From Hirundichthys speculiger (taxonomy: Eukaryota > Chordata > Actinopteri > Beloniformes > Exocoetidae): a stretch of 64,000 nt of DNA. Where the stretch lies: the NCBI GenBank assembly GCA_018398805.1, contig JAGFBZ010000906.1, positions 2,065,001 through 2,129,000 of the forward strand, read 5' to 3'. Within the stretch, counting starts at the first letter, position 1. The number at the start of each line of letters is the position of its first letter. This document shows, piece after piece, positions 11,661 to 22,660 of this stretch. The translations under genes were made by a program, and so were the position numbers. The notes below the pieces were generated by a model. It did not search any database and was not told where the DNA came from. It saw only the letters and a list, made by a program, of their open reading frames with translations.

Positions 11661-13559
11661 TCTCCCAGTGGCACTAAATTTGAGCCCGGCAAACATTCAA
11701 CGAGACGTGCGCTCTCATTCTTGCCATTGGAGAGGTTAATGGGATTAATTCGCCATTTCAATCACTTTGAAATGTGGCCATAAATAATTCATATATGCTC
11801 GATGGAAAGTGAGACTTTGGTTCATTTTTTTTTTTTTTTATACATTATTTTCATGCCGTTTCAGCTTGATGAATGGTGCAGGCGAGAAAAACAGACTGAA
11901 ATGTGCAGGGTAAAAAAAAGAAAAAAAATGCTTTTGGGAGCCTGCGTGCAGTCGGAGTGTTATAATCTGCTGCTCTCACTGTTCACTGCTCTGTCAAAGA
12001 GTGGGCAGATCATCTCCGCCGTAAAGCTCTTCCCGCACACCTTCCAGGAACTGCTCTTAATCTGGTCAGCACTACTGAGAATTTACTGATGCACTGATCT
12101 TGTTTACCTCTAGTGAAATCAGACAACATGCACATATTTTCCTCTACTTTTTTTTTTTTACTCCTTGATCTCAAATGTCCTCCTTCTCTGCTCGGAAGAG
12201 ACCTCCCCAGAATTCCCGCTCTCCAAACCCAGATATTAATGAAGGCTCTCTTCAAAAAAAAGGCCTTCACAATGTGCATCATTGTCTGAACAACAGGTAG
12301 TGAGCAAGCAGCACTGTACAATTATAAGAACCTCTCTTAGCGATACCGTGTAATCCACAGGCACCCATCCCTGCAGGCACTTAAAGACTTTGACCTCTTG
12401 CACTCTCTTGCAATATGGTTAATGCAGATTACAATGGTTGGAGTACTAAGAGCCCTCCTCACAGCTGCTCCCACATCTCCCAGTTCCACACGGCTGTAAT
12501 TTAGGAGGCTGGGCCAGCAGGTTTTGACTGCAGAAATCAGGCAGAAACTTTGTTAAAGAAAAAAAAAAAGGTATGTATATATATAGATGTGTATCAAAAT
12601 GTGCTGAAACTCCAGGAAAAAAGACACTTTTTTCCAAGTGTGCATGAGGAGTGATGGACAGATAAGCAATCAGGGACAAACAGGCAGCTCAGTTCGTCAA
12701 ACTGCTGTTGGCATGTTTCCACTTCCGTCTCTCTTCCTGCCAGTGACCTCATTTGAGCTTAAGAAGGATCAACTTTCACAACACTTTAACCACATGGATG
12801 CCACTTTATGATTCATCAAAACTGTTTTGTTTTTGTTTTTTTTCCCCTTGTTAAAGTTGTAATTGAACTGATAACAAAGTTTGCTCCAGTCACTTTTCAT
12901 TGCTTTTTTTTTTTTTTTTGTTACCTTTGAGGAGTAAGTAAAGGTTTACAATAGCAGCAACAGTTATTTTGGAAAGTCTCCAAGCCACGGGATTTATTAT
13001 GCCTTGTCAGTGGATTGCTCTGTGTGTTGAATATATTCTCTCTAAACTAATTGACCGGTACGGTGAAAGGCGCTGAATTAGGCAAATGGGCCCGCGATGA
13101 GAACTTGGACTTGATTTATTACTTTGAATGCAGCTCAAATCAAAGGCTTAGCTCCCCAAAAACCACTGCATTTCTCGGCCGAAATCATTGTCATGCTCAA
13201 GAAAGGAGAGATTATGCAGACTTAATGAGTTTCAGTGGTTGAATGTGTTTGCTTGCCATTCAGGGGCAAAATCATATTTAATGGCTGACACTCAGTTCAT
13301 GGCAGGTCCTCCTTTTTCTCAGTGGCAGGTCACCTTCGTCAGTGGAAGGGCCCTTTCAGGAGGGGACGGCCGAGGATAGGGTCCTACATTCATGAAAAGG
13401 GGGAGCAACAAATGGCGTGCATGAGAAATGAAATGGGAGAAAAGCGGTTGATTTGCACTCAGCACCGCGGCCCGGCTTAGGCTCGGCTATAGACCTCAGC
13501 CCGCTGACCCCACTGTGCCAGACTGGGACCTCGCTTGCGCCGGGAGACGCTTTTGTTTC
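11661..13559. other. Intergenic-like sequence, no gene seen
   Basis: 11700-11800 contains clustered ATTA/TAAT homeodomain-type core motifs. T-runs lie at 11826-11839, 12150-12160 and 12905-12919. 13040-13330 is complex, repeat-free sequence. No coding or RNA gene is supported. Confidence 0.4.
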
Positions 13560-14340
13560 TGCTGCTCGAGCGGAGCACTAATTTCATTTCAGTCGCGACA
13601 GACTAGTTGCCTCGGCGTCTAGGTGAAAAATGTTGCAGATCATTAATAAATTAAGACGCTCTTTCTTCCTCCTCGGGGCCGTTTGTCCTGATGTCTCGAG
13701 CCGGGGAGGCCGCGGTTATATTTCCACAACTGAAATCGCATTCATTTGCAAATCGACTCTCTCGCAATTAATTCCCAGAGGCGAAAAAAACCTGAAAAGG
13801 GTGATTAAAAAGTAGATACTGACCTGCGATAAATAATTTGGCTTTATCCGGACGATGCTGTGGAACTTTTACCGTAATACTTGAGGGATAGAAAACGTTA
13901 CCACAGTGAGATAAGCCAAGTGTGAAGTACCAGGATTATTTTGTGGAATTAAAACTGATCGGCTGGGATTCAGAAGGAACTTCGGCACGGTCGGCTCTGA
14001 ATGTTGCTGCACAAACATACACATTTCCATACGACTAATCGATGCAGCTGCTGTACTTTGACCCGGTGTCAATAGCGATGCGGTCCTATTAGGAACAATG
14101 CATTAGCATGAGGAGTTATGAGATTAACGGCCATTGGCTGACAAATGGAAAAAAGGCCATCCCAGCTTATTCCACTTTAATAAGCATCGAATCGTCTCCA
14201 TTGATTATTCACTGCTAATATGCAGTAGCCTGAAATCAATAAAAGCAGCCCAGCTCTCATTTCAATATAAATCCAATTATTGCTATTGCTAAAGCTAAAT
14301 AAATTATGGAGGAAATGGATCACCTTGTTGTTTTCATTAG
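13560..14340. promoter_or_regulatory. AT-rich block with many homeodomain-type motifs, CNE candidate
   Basis: This stretch is free of simple repeats and transposon ends, and dense in short transcription-factor-like motifs: repeated ATTA/TAAT cores, CATTAGCAT, TGCTAATATGCAG and AATTATGG between 14090 and 14310. Such composition is typical of vertebrate developmental enhancers and conserved non-coding elements. Conservation itself cannot be seen here, so this is a weak call. Confidence 0.25.
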
Positions 14341-15216
14341 CCTACCTATAACAGTCTTCACTCAGGAGCCAAACGTATCAGCTAATAATGTCTTTTTCCG
14401 GTAGTTTTACATACAGCGTAATCTCACACCGACTTCATAAAAGAGCTATTCTGAGCTCACTTGTTGAGTTGTATACGTCGAATGTGATTATGAATCAGCT
14501 ATCTGATTTCAGGACGTCGCTTGGACGTAAGTTCGATATGACTCACGCCGGAGAGGAAAGAAAGAAGAAACAGAAACATGGTTCGGCGTTCCTCAGCAGA
14601 GTTCTGTAATTCCACTTAAGTCCCTCTAATCACCTGGTTACACATAAGGCTGTTTGGTTTTTCAAATCATCTCCAGTTAGAGGAGTGAGGGAGACAGACA
14701 GAGACATCTTTACTCTGTAATAAAGCATCCATATGGTGTAAATGTTGAGCTGGTGCAAATCCCTGCAGCTTAGCTGCAGAGCACCCTGGCAGGAAAGGTC
14801 AGGAGCAAATGCTTCTCACTCAAGCATATGTTTCTTTTCTTTTCTTTTTTTTTTTCTTTTTCGTGTGTGTGCCGTGTACAGTTCTGGGTTGATGGCATGA
14901 CTGGGAGCAGAAAAGTGCTCCGGTAGTAATACGCAGGGAATCCATAACCATTTGCTCTGTGTCTTCATCCTGATGGCAGCGATGAAAAAAAAAAAAAAAT
15001 TGTGGGAAGTGAAAACTGACACTTTCTGAGACAAGCTTATTAGAAAAGGGGACTCAAAAAAAAAACAATGCAATGAATGCGGATTTAACGTGGCAGTAAT
15101 ACGTCATCACAGTGTAACTTTTTAGAGCATGTGAGAAATCATGAGCCTTGTGTGGTGATTTCATTTTCATGCTGCTTCGTTCCTCAACATACAGGAGTTT
15201 CTGGCACCAACCGATC
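14341..15216. other. Unique-looking sequence, no gene seen
   Basis: Contains T- and A-rich runs near 14832-14863 and 14985-14999. No gene or transposon ends found. Confidence 0.4.
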
Positions 15217-15607
15217 CTCAGCACTAGAGGTGAGCAATACGATATGTATCATAATACTTGGGTCACGATACGATATTATCACGATATCGCTATATATTGC
15301 GATATTCTACCCAGTTAAAATCAAAATTAAAAGTAAAGATGAAAAATCAAGTTGCTGTGTATGTTCATCAGATGATATTGATCATTCAGAGGACAAATTG
15401 AGTCAAAACTATTTGCTTCAAAACAACCTATTTATTGTTTATTATTAGTGTTTTTGCACATTTAAGTAACCATTACAACATACTGACAGCATTGTAAAAA
15501 AAAAAATGGATATTAGGAGATGAAAAATTTATATTATACTTGGGCAGCCGAAAATCGCGATATATTGCCAAATCAATTTTTTTTTTTCCACAACCCCTAC
15601 TTAGCGC
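15217..15607 (+). mobile_element. hAT-like MITE, family member A
   Basis: The element spans 15225-15599: left end TAGAGGTGAGCAATACGATA, right end CCACAACCCCTA. Flanking 8-mers CTCAGCAC and CTTAGCGC match at 6 of 8 positions, differing by two transitions, as expected of an old hAT duplication. The interior is shared with members at 31361-31759 and 49811-50151 (for example GACAAATTGAGTCAAAACTA). The subterminal parts carry repeated CGATATTATCACGATAT-type motifs. No protein is encoded. Confidence 0.85.
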
Positions 15608-15753
15608 CCTGTGGGTTTGGGATTTGGTCTCTGGGTCTAGCTTGGTTTTTCTTTTTAAATGCCATCACATCCCATCAGGTTGGTACCTGGCGTTTGAAGG
15701 CCGAGTGTTGCTTTATTTGAGTCCTCCCAAATAATAATATCATATAATAATAA

Positions 15754-15782
15754 TGTGTGTGTGTGTGTGGGGGGGGGGGGGG
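15754..15782. repeat. (TG)n followed by poly-G
   Basis: A (TG)n microsatellite runs directly into a G-run of 14 (15769-15782). Confidence 0.9.
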
Positions 15783-18196
15783 TGCAGCTGTAATGCAGGT
15801 CCTGCATTACAACCAGAACATTGCATCATAGCGAGATGAGCAGAGTTGCTCCATTGACCTGTTGGCGGTTTTTAATGCAGCGACTGATCAATGTGCAATA
15901 TTACGAGCTTATTATAAAGTACAGCTCATTTGAACTGCAGATGGATGCTGCAGCATCTCAATGAAGCCAATTTATTCTACGTTGTTTCTTCAGAATGGTC
16001 CTTTCTAGAAACTGTGAATGCTTCATGGACACTTTCGTCTTGAGTGAGTTTTATTAACTAACCTACAGAGTGAGTCGCCGGCTCATGCCTCTACTCTCTT
16101 CTGCGTTGACTGTAATGGTGCTATGGATGATCTCGGTTTGGGTTATATAGAACCCTTCTGCCTCCGCTGTGGAAAGTTAGCCCGGAGCAAAGAACTGAAT
16201 ACAGAAATCTCAGTTAGCTATACTTCTTTCCACTGTTTTCCTCCAGTCACTTCGGAGCTCTTCTGCTATGTGTTAGTTAACCAGTTGATTTAACTGCGGT
16301 GCTGCACAGGGATGAGTGACAGTCACGAACTTGCAGCGACATTTAAAACAGTTATGTTCATGACAAAAACTATATGCACCACCATTAACGCTGTCTTGTC
16401 CTGAGTGTCCGCAGTAAACGTCCAAAATATACTTTATACTCTGCATCTTTTAACTTGACGGCGCACCTACGTTCAGTCAAGTTGACAGCGACATCAGTGC
16501 AAAGCTGTCATTTGCTATATTCGCTCTTTAAATGTGCAACCGTACATCACCATCTTAATTCTGCTGCCACCACACACAAATAGCAGGTTGCTCTAATGAG
16601 CGTCTGCCTGTTGCAGCTCTTTTCAGTGTCCTGCAGCTTTCAACTTTTTCTCATTTCTATATCTTTTTTTAATTGTCTTTATCAGGCATCTGAACAAACT
16701 GCAGCCCTTAAAGGAAATATGTAATGACCTTTTTCCCAAGTCAGGGCCTTAATAAAAGGTACATGACATCCGTTGATGAAAATACCACAGGGATACGGCA
16801 CAACAGCTCCCTTTTCAACCATCCCTTTACAGCTCTGACCACAGCAGCTGGTTTTAGGGAGCGGAGTCCACTGGACCCTCCGGGTGGTGCCTTACCTGAA
16901 ACTCCAGCTTTCTTCTGCGCGCTTTAGTGGTGCAAATGCGACATAATGTGCACTTGAGTGGGGATAAAGACAGGGAGGCCGGTTAATTCTCCTCTGTGAT
17001 GTCACAAAATCCGGTAAACCTGAACCACGCACTAATTTTAGAATCACAGGATCAACTGATGAAGTCCACATGGATATATTGAAAGAGCGGAACAAACATG
17101 AAAGTATTCAAGCTTGAGTATATGTCTCAGAATTTGATCGTTCATCTTAGAAATTACCACCCAGGTCTAGACTTTCCTACAGAAAGGACTCATCAGGTGG
17201 GTTGAAGAACTCGAAGTAGTCTGAACATCCTTATTTATCATTGACACATACACACACTCTGAGTTCAGACAGACAGAACCCAGAAAATCTGTCCTTAATC
17301 CTGCAATCTGTATATGAGCACACTGTACTCTGTACACTGTACTCCTGCTAATAATACCTTCCTCCATAATGTCCATCTGTCAAAGGGATGAAGCCGCACC
17401 GCTGAGATCCAGTACGTGTGTGCCAGCATCTCCTATTGATACATTCATACGTATCAGGGAACTTAAAAGAAACAACAGGTTTGGGTTTACTCTGCACTTT
17501 TGATTGACATCAGGAGGGTTGACCATGACATTAGCCACTGTAGTTTACTGAGGACTGAAATCGCACCGCGAATGTTATAATCTGACTTAGTTGAAAAGAA
17601 AAAGAGAAGAACAAAACAGGATTGCTGTACTTTCACCCCATCCCCCAGTCTGAAGTCTTGTACTTTGCCAAATCCTTTTAAAGTAGACAGTAGTCACCCT
17701 GGTCCTGATGGCTCTGCCCCTAATTACAGAGCAGCTGTAATTACAGAACCTGGATGGAGAGAGAGGGAACGAGAGGAAAACCTAAATCCAGCTATTGTAA
17801 ATTTAGACTGCCTTTTAATGATACCTGTTTTTTTTTTTTTTTTGGGGGGGGGTTCAGCATTGAGAGGTGCAAATAATCACATCAAAGAGAACAATGGCTG
17901 CACACCTGCCTCTGACAACTCTGTCCAATTACATGCAACTAAACATTAGGTCCTCCAGCCCCCTCGGTCCACTGACCTGACATTATCAACGCACTAAAGA
18001 AACTTCAAATGACGAGCTCCTGCTCCCCTACTGAGCGAAAATCAACAAACTAAAGAGCAAGTGTTACGATTTTTTTTTTTTTTTTTTTAATCTTGAAAGC
18101 ATATGTTTGGGTGTCTGACAACTCAAAACTCAAAATACAAACTTGTCATGTTGGCCCCATTCAGACAGACGGTTCGTCCTGCCTCTGCAGTGCCTT
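15783..18196. other. Unique-looking sequence, no gene seen
   Basis: No repeat family or exon recognised. A T16G9 run lies at 17828-17852 and a T-run at about 18070-18088. Confidence 0.4.
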
Positions 18197-18744
18197 TACA
18201 GTGATCCCTTGCCAATTCGCGGTTTAAGTTCCGCGGTTTTAATTATTCATGGATTTTTAAGAAAGATATAATATAATTAAAAAAAAAAATTTAATTTCAA
18301 AAATTAAAAAAATCGCAGAAACATCACAGGATGTTGTGCGCGACAGTGAAGAAATGCTGTGAGCCAGCCTCGCCCCTTTAAGAATAGCCTTATGGGTACT
18401 TATGGGTAACGTGGGACGTAAACGGGTTAGATGAAAAGTGTAGGGAGCATAAACAGCATGTATAGATTTACATTCTCTGTTAACCGACAGTGTGTGATGT
18501 TACAAGTGCCAGAATAAAGTGCTCGTTCCATGCAGAGAAAACCGGACTTTTTGTTTTGTTGTTGTTAGCGTGTTACCCGCTCATTACGAGCCAAAAATAG
18601 CACAATACCAGCAGTTTCTTTACTACGGTTCAGAGACCAGAGGCTATAAAGGTAACAGAAAGACCACAGTTGAACCTTTGTCTTGTTTCTCTGCAGTGCC
18701 TCGCTACTTTTTTGGGGTTTTTAAACTACTCGCTACTTTTTTTT

Positions 18745-18783
<39 letters not shown>

Positions 18784-18828
18784 TGGGGGCAAGTCCCCAT
18801 TAACCGCGAAAAACAAGGGATCACTGTA
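18197..18828. mobile_element. Tc1/mariner superfamily (pogo/Tigger-like) MITE
   Basis: The ends are CAGTGATCCCTTG... (from 18199) and ...CAAGGGATCACTG (to 18826), an inverted repeat that continues with AATTCGCGGTT versus AACCGCGAA, and both sides have the TA duplication (18197-18198, 18827-18828). Termini of the CAGTGATCCCTxG...CGCGG type are known for pogo/Tigger-like elements. No transposase remnant is visible. The element carries T18G29 at 18737-18783. Confidence 0.85.
18755..18783. repeat. Poly-G tract, 29 bases
   Basis: 29 consecutive G directly after 18 T, inside the pogo-like MITE. Confidence 0.95.
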
Positions 18829-19574
18829 TTTCGCCCAATTTCACATCTTGCTTGCGTTGCTGTATCCTCTGAAACAGTTAAGCAAAGCTAAAAGGCCGGT
18901 ATTAAAAGTTACGAACTCTACCCACTAAACACTGTTGCTCTGGATGAAGCTGAAAAGATGTGGTTTGTACTGTATTCCTGTGGCATTTTGACCAAAACGT
19001 GTCACAAACATGTTGATAGAGCCTGCCCCAGTGCCGCGGAAAATGACGTGTCGGGTCGCGGCATACACGGACGCTCCGGGGCTTTGCAGATCTCCATCTC
19101 CCCGGTCACCAGGATCACCATGCACGGCCATCAGTGCTCGTCTGCTCCTTGTGGAAATGAAGGGAAGGTAGCCTGGAACATCTGAAGGTTCAGTATGTCC
19201 TGTCTTCTCTGCGCAGAGATTTTTCTGCCACTTTACCCATGTCACGTCAGCCATGAAGGGACAGATGTGTAGCTTCTTCCTTTGGATCTGTGTAATGTCC
19301 ACTCCACAGCATTTGAAGGTAGATAACAAAACAAATGAAAACCTGTATTGCTTGTTTTGGCTCATTGCTTTCTTTACCGGAAGTGGTCGTGTCTGCAAAA
19401 AAGCCTTGTATGCGATGCGTTATGACTGGTGCTGCCACCTAGAGGATAGAAATGACAGTACTCTCACAGTACTTGGCTCTATTAACACTTCAGGAAATAA
19501 TGTCAAATTTTGACAAAAAACATTTTTCCTTGGCTTTTAAAACTGAATTTCTTAATGTCGATACAAAAGGATAA
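18829..19574. other. Unique-looking sequence, no gene recognised
   Basis: 19010-19190 is richer in G+C than its surroundings. A 157-codon frame on the minus strand (19398-18925) covers it, but I find no known domain and no splice evidence. Identity unknown. Confidence 0.35.
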
Positions 19575-19824
19575 TTAACCCTTTAAGCGCCAAAGTCGCA
19601 AAATTGCAACAAGCAGCATTGCTTTGTCAGGTTCTGGCTAACTCCAATTCTGAGGAGGAAGACATGCAGTTGTCCAGTGAAGCAGAAACTGTCTTTAGTA
19701 GTGACGGTGAATCCACGCATCATAGTCCATAATCAGCACACAGTATATCGGATGCTTCACCTCAGCATGGCCGGGGTGGAAACATTCTGTGATCACCAAG
19801 CAGGTCCAGGTTTGGTCCAGGTCC

Positions 19825-19889
19825 ATTTGCAGTGTTATGAGCCCCCCCCCCCCCCCGACACCTGGGGGGGGGCTCATAACACTGCAAAT
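19825..19889. repeat. Perfect 26-bp inverted repeat (hairpin) with C/G-run arms
   Basis: The left arm at 19825-19850 (ATTTGCAGTGTTATGAG then nine C) is exactly complementary to 19864-19889, with a 13-base C-rich loop. It lies inside the piggyBac element. Confidence 0.9.
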
Positions 19890-20015
19890 ATGGGAAAATG
19901 TAGCAGGGATGAAAACAGCCACGGTTGTCCTGGCAGAAGCCATGGGAAAAAACATACTGCTAATGGCACCCCGCAAATCACGGTTGATGGTGATGATGGC
20001 GGCGGCTGAGAGTTC

Positions 20016-20310
20016 TTGAGAGAAGGGGAAGAGTATCGAAAGTGGAGCCTAAATTTTGATGAGCCTGTTGGTTATTGTGGAGGCGATCTGACAAATTCTG
20101 AGCCCATTGATTTCATCCCTTTTCCAAATGATGAATTCTGGAGCCTCATCACCAATCAAACAAACAGATATGGTCACCAGTTCTTTGAAAGAGAAATATT
20201 GAAACCAAACTCCAGATTTCATGACTTTATGATGTGATTGTCCCTGAAATGAAAGCTTTCATTGTGCATGGGGGTTGAGGAAAAATCTGAAATTGAGGAC
20301 TACTGGGCAG
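20016..20310 (+). pseudogene. piggyBac transposase fragment, frameshifted
   Basis: Piggybac transposases cut and paste DNA at TTAA sites. The frame from about 20016 to 20237 includes NDEFWSLITNQTNRYG, matching the family pattern of an acidic/aromatic stretch followed by I-x-x-x-T-N-x-Y. After a frameshift near 20230 the reading continues as VPEMKAFIVHGG and a stop, matching the conserved v-x-E-(I/M)-K-A-F segment that follows in piggyBac proteins. Only the N-terminal part of the catalytic region is left; the three catalytic Asp motifs and the Cys-rich C-terminus are absent. The TTAA ends of the host element support the assignment independently. It cannot encode an active enzyme. Confidence 0.82.
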
Positions 20311-20321
20311 GTTTGGGCAGG

Positions 20322-20655
20322 TGATGTCACAATAATCAAATTAGATGACAAATCTACTTCCATTCCAAAATTTTGGTTCATACTGAAGATATTTCTCATT
20401 TACAGTATGCCTTTATCTCAAACCACTTTTAAGTTATAGCCTTTTGAAACCTTGATATCAAAATTGAACATTTTCCAATATGGCCGCCACCTTGTGCCGT
20501 CATAATATGAAAATTATATGAATCATTTTACTCCCATCACAGACTTTGAGTCATACTAAACAGTTTTCTCATTGACAGTATACCTTTATCTCAAACTGCT
20601 TTCAAGTTATAGCCTTTTAAAATCTTGATATCAAAACTGTATAATTTCTTGAAAA
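20322..20655. repeat. Two-unit diverged tandem duplication, period 173
   Basis: The unit containing CAGTATGCCTTTATCTCAAA (20403) recurs as CAGTATACCTTTATCTCAAA (20576). Flanking words such as AAGTTATAGCCTTTT and CTTGATATCAAAA recur at the same offset. It lies in the 3-prime part of the piggyBac element. Confidence 0.8.
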
Positions 20656-20678
20656 AACTCCGGCGCCTAAAGGGTTAA

Positions 20679-21223
20679 GTCATGAAAACTTCAACTGTTT
20701 GAAGGATTGTTTTGTCACGTTTTGTCAGTAAAACTTTTGCAGTTGCCGCAAGTGGCAGCAGTTTTCTCTCACGCTCACTGTGAGGGTGAAATTTTGAGGG
20801 AAAAAAAACCTCCTCAAGCTCAACCAGAATAATTTATTTAATATAATCAAATATAAAAAAAAAAAAGGCAGGGCCTTATCAATCATCCATGAAGCGTGTA
20901 AGTCAGTGGTCAATCTGCATCCTGTTGAAGAGTGTGTTAATGACTTGACCCCGTGGGTCAAAGTTTATGCTGTTTTCCAGATGAGTTATCAGCATGACAG
21001 GGCCATTGTGTTTAGGAAGTCCGTTGTAGGCCGAGTTCCTCGTCGGTTGTGCATCACAGAAGAAGAGGCTTGTGTGATAATATGTCAGGATGCAGATGAG
21101 CTGTTTTGACTGAAGTTTTGACTCACAAATGATAGATGTGCTACTTCAAAATATCCCTGGGGGGGATTTTTTTCAAATCTTTTCCTCACTTGTTCTCTGG
21201 CTAATAATATTAGAAATAAAATA
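20679..21223. other. Unique-looking sequence, no gene seen
   Basis: An A-run lies near 20854-20866. No repeat ends or exon recognised. Confidence 0.4.
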
Positions 21224-21672
21224 AAAAACTAGAAAAAACTAGAAAAGCACTCGGAGAGCGCAGATGTCCGCCAAGCAGAACAGTTCTCCCATATAGCGAT
21301 TTACAGATTGCGATAAAATCCACGTCCTGGATCAGATCCGGATCAGCCTTTGAAATTTGATAGAGGTTCCCATTGTCAATCCCTGAGTCAAATTTCATGA
21401 GTTTGGGCAATAATTAACGGAGATATTGAGAAACAACATTTTTGGCCCCATTGACCGCAATGTTATCAAAATATTGAAAGTGATCCAGAATTCAGAATTT
21501 TTCTTTCGGATCACACCCAAAATTAAATCAGTTCTCCCTTTTCACATTTCTGACAACTCCTGAAAATTTCATCAAAATGCATCCATAACTTTTTGAGTTA
21601 TCTTGAACACAGACAAACAAACAAATAAACAGATAGACGCTGGCAAAAAACATAACCTCCTTGGCGGAGGTT
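21224..21672 (-). repeat. Unclassified interspersed repeat, copy 2 (inverted)
   Basis: Reverse-complement relative of 5254-5671, ending in CCTTGGCGGAGGTT. The shared open frame in both copies follows simply from their common origin. At its left edge a short word CTAGAAAAAA/CTAGAAAAG is duplicated. Confidence 0.8.
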
Positions 21673-22329
21673 AAAAAAACAAACAAACACGTATCAACAG
21701 AACTGTCAAATAAAAGGGGTTTTGAGAGGACTGAGATATGCCCGGACCCCCCCCCCCCCCACACATCTTGGGTAAAAGTTTATAGAGTGACCTCTCACAC
21801 TCACAGAGGAATATTAATTTGTAATCTGACAGCTTTTCTCATCACTTCCCATCAGCAACCTTGAAAAAAAAAAAAAAGAAAAAGAAACTCCTCCCACCTC
21901 CGGGAGGAGGGGGGGGGCGCTGCTGAGAAGAACCTCCTCAGAGAGACTGCTAATAATGTTGGGGGGACGACGGGGGGGTTGAGGGGGGGGGGGGGCTTTG
22001 TGCTGCTCTGTTTTGTTGATGAGATGCAGTGATCTTTGACTGTGTAATGCTGTTTTACCTCCAGAAACTTTTATGAGTCAGCGTTACAACAACAGTAGCT
22101 TAATGGGTTAAAACAATAAACAATTTCTGCTGGTAATAATTTCACCCCCACCCCCCCCCCCTTTTTTTTTTCTCATTTCTGGTATTAATCTTCTGTGCCA
22201 GGCCCATACGCTGCACCCTCTCTCTCTGATCCATAACCCACAGCCCATCAGGACCTGCTTAGAGTTTAGCTCCTTTTTTTTTTTTTTCCCCTCTTTTCTT
22301 TTTTTATTGAATGCTTTCTTTACGCCTCA
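21673..22329. other. Simple-repeat-rich sequence, no gene seen
   Basis: Contains C14 at 21747-21760, several G-runs between 21909 and 21995 (the longest, 13, at 21983-21995), C11 plus T10 at 22151-22171, and a T-run near 22274-22288. No coding or transposon signal. Confidence 0.6.
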
Positions 22330-22660
22330 GCTTTTGAAGTGAGCGCCGCTCAGCTGTCATTTCCTGCTCCGGCTGCTGCTCACGCCGTGTGTAATAAAGT
22401 GCCGTGCCGAGTCGTCCCATGGAGTTGACCGGCCACGCAACAGCACCGGCGTTTAATACCCGCAACCAGACGTGACGCCTCATTGACCCCGTTCTGGTTC
22501 GCCGCCTGCAGAATTACCCATCAGGTTCTACTTCGCGTCGCCTCTCCTGCGCGCTGCTGCGCGTTCGCCCACCTCTCCTCGTGCCAGGCCTCGCCTCGGC
22601 GTGCCTGTCGGAGAGCTCTTCGGCCCGTCGCTGTTTAAATTAAAGCAGCTGCAGAAATTC
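22330..22660. promoter_or_regulatory. CpG-rich island-like segment
   Basis: CpG dinucleotides are concentrated here (for example CGCGCTGCTGCGCGTTCGCC near 22550 and CGCCTCGGCGTGCC near 22590) against a CpG-poor background. No TATA box or exon is seen. It could be a CpG island promoter, an enhancer or an untranslated exon; none can be decided from the sequence alone. Confidence 0.25.

Larger units (their letters stand above)
19575..20678 (+). mobile_element. piggyBac-superfamily element, internally degraded
   Basis: Both ends show the TTAA target duplication (19575-19578 and 20675-20678). Inside it is an inverted repeat, CCCTTTAAGCGCC at the left and the complement of GGCGCCTAAAGGG at the right (12 of 13 bases). 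TTAA plus CCC..GGG termini define the piggyBac superfamily. The interior holds part of the transposase frame (20016-20310), a perfect 26-bp hairpin and a two-unit 173-base tandem duplication. At 1.1 kb it is less than half the length of an autonomous element. Confidence 0.9.

Noticed and set aside
18925..19398. 157-codon minus-strand open frame
   Set aside because: No recognisable domain or transposase motif; G+C-rich patch makes a chance frame likely.
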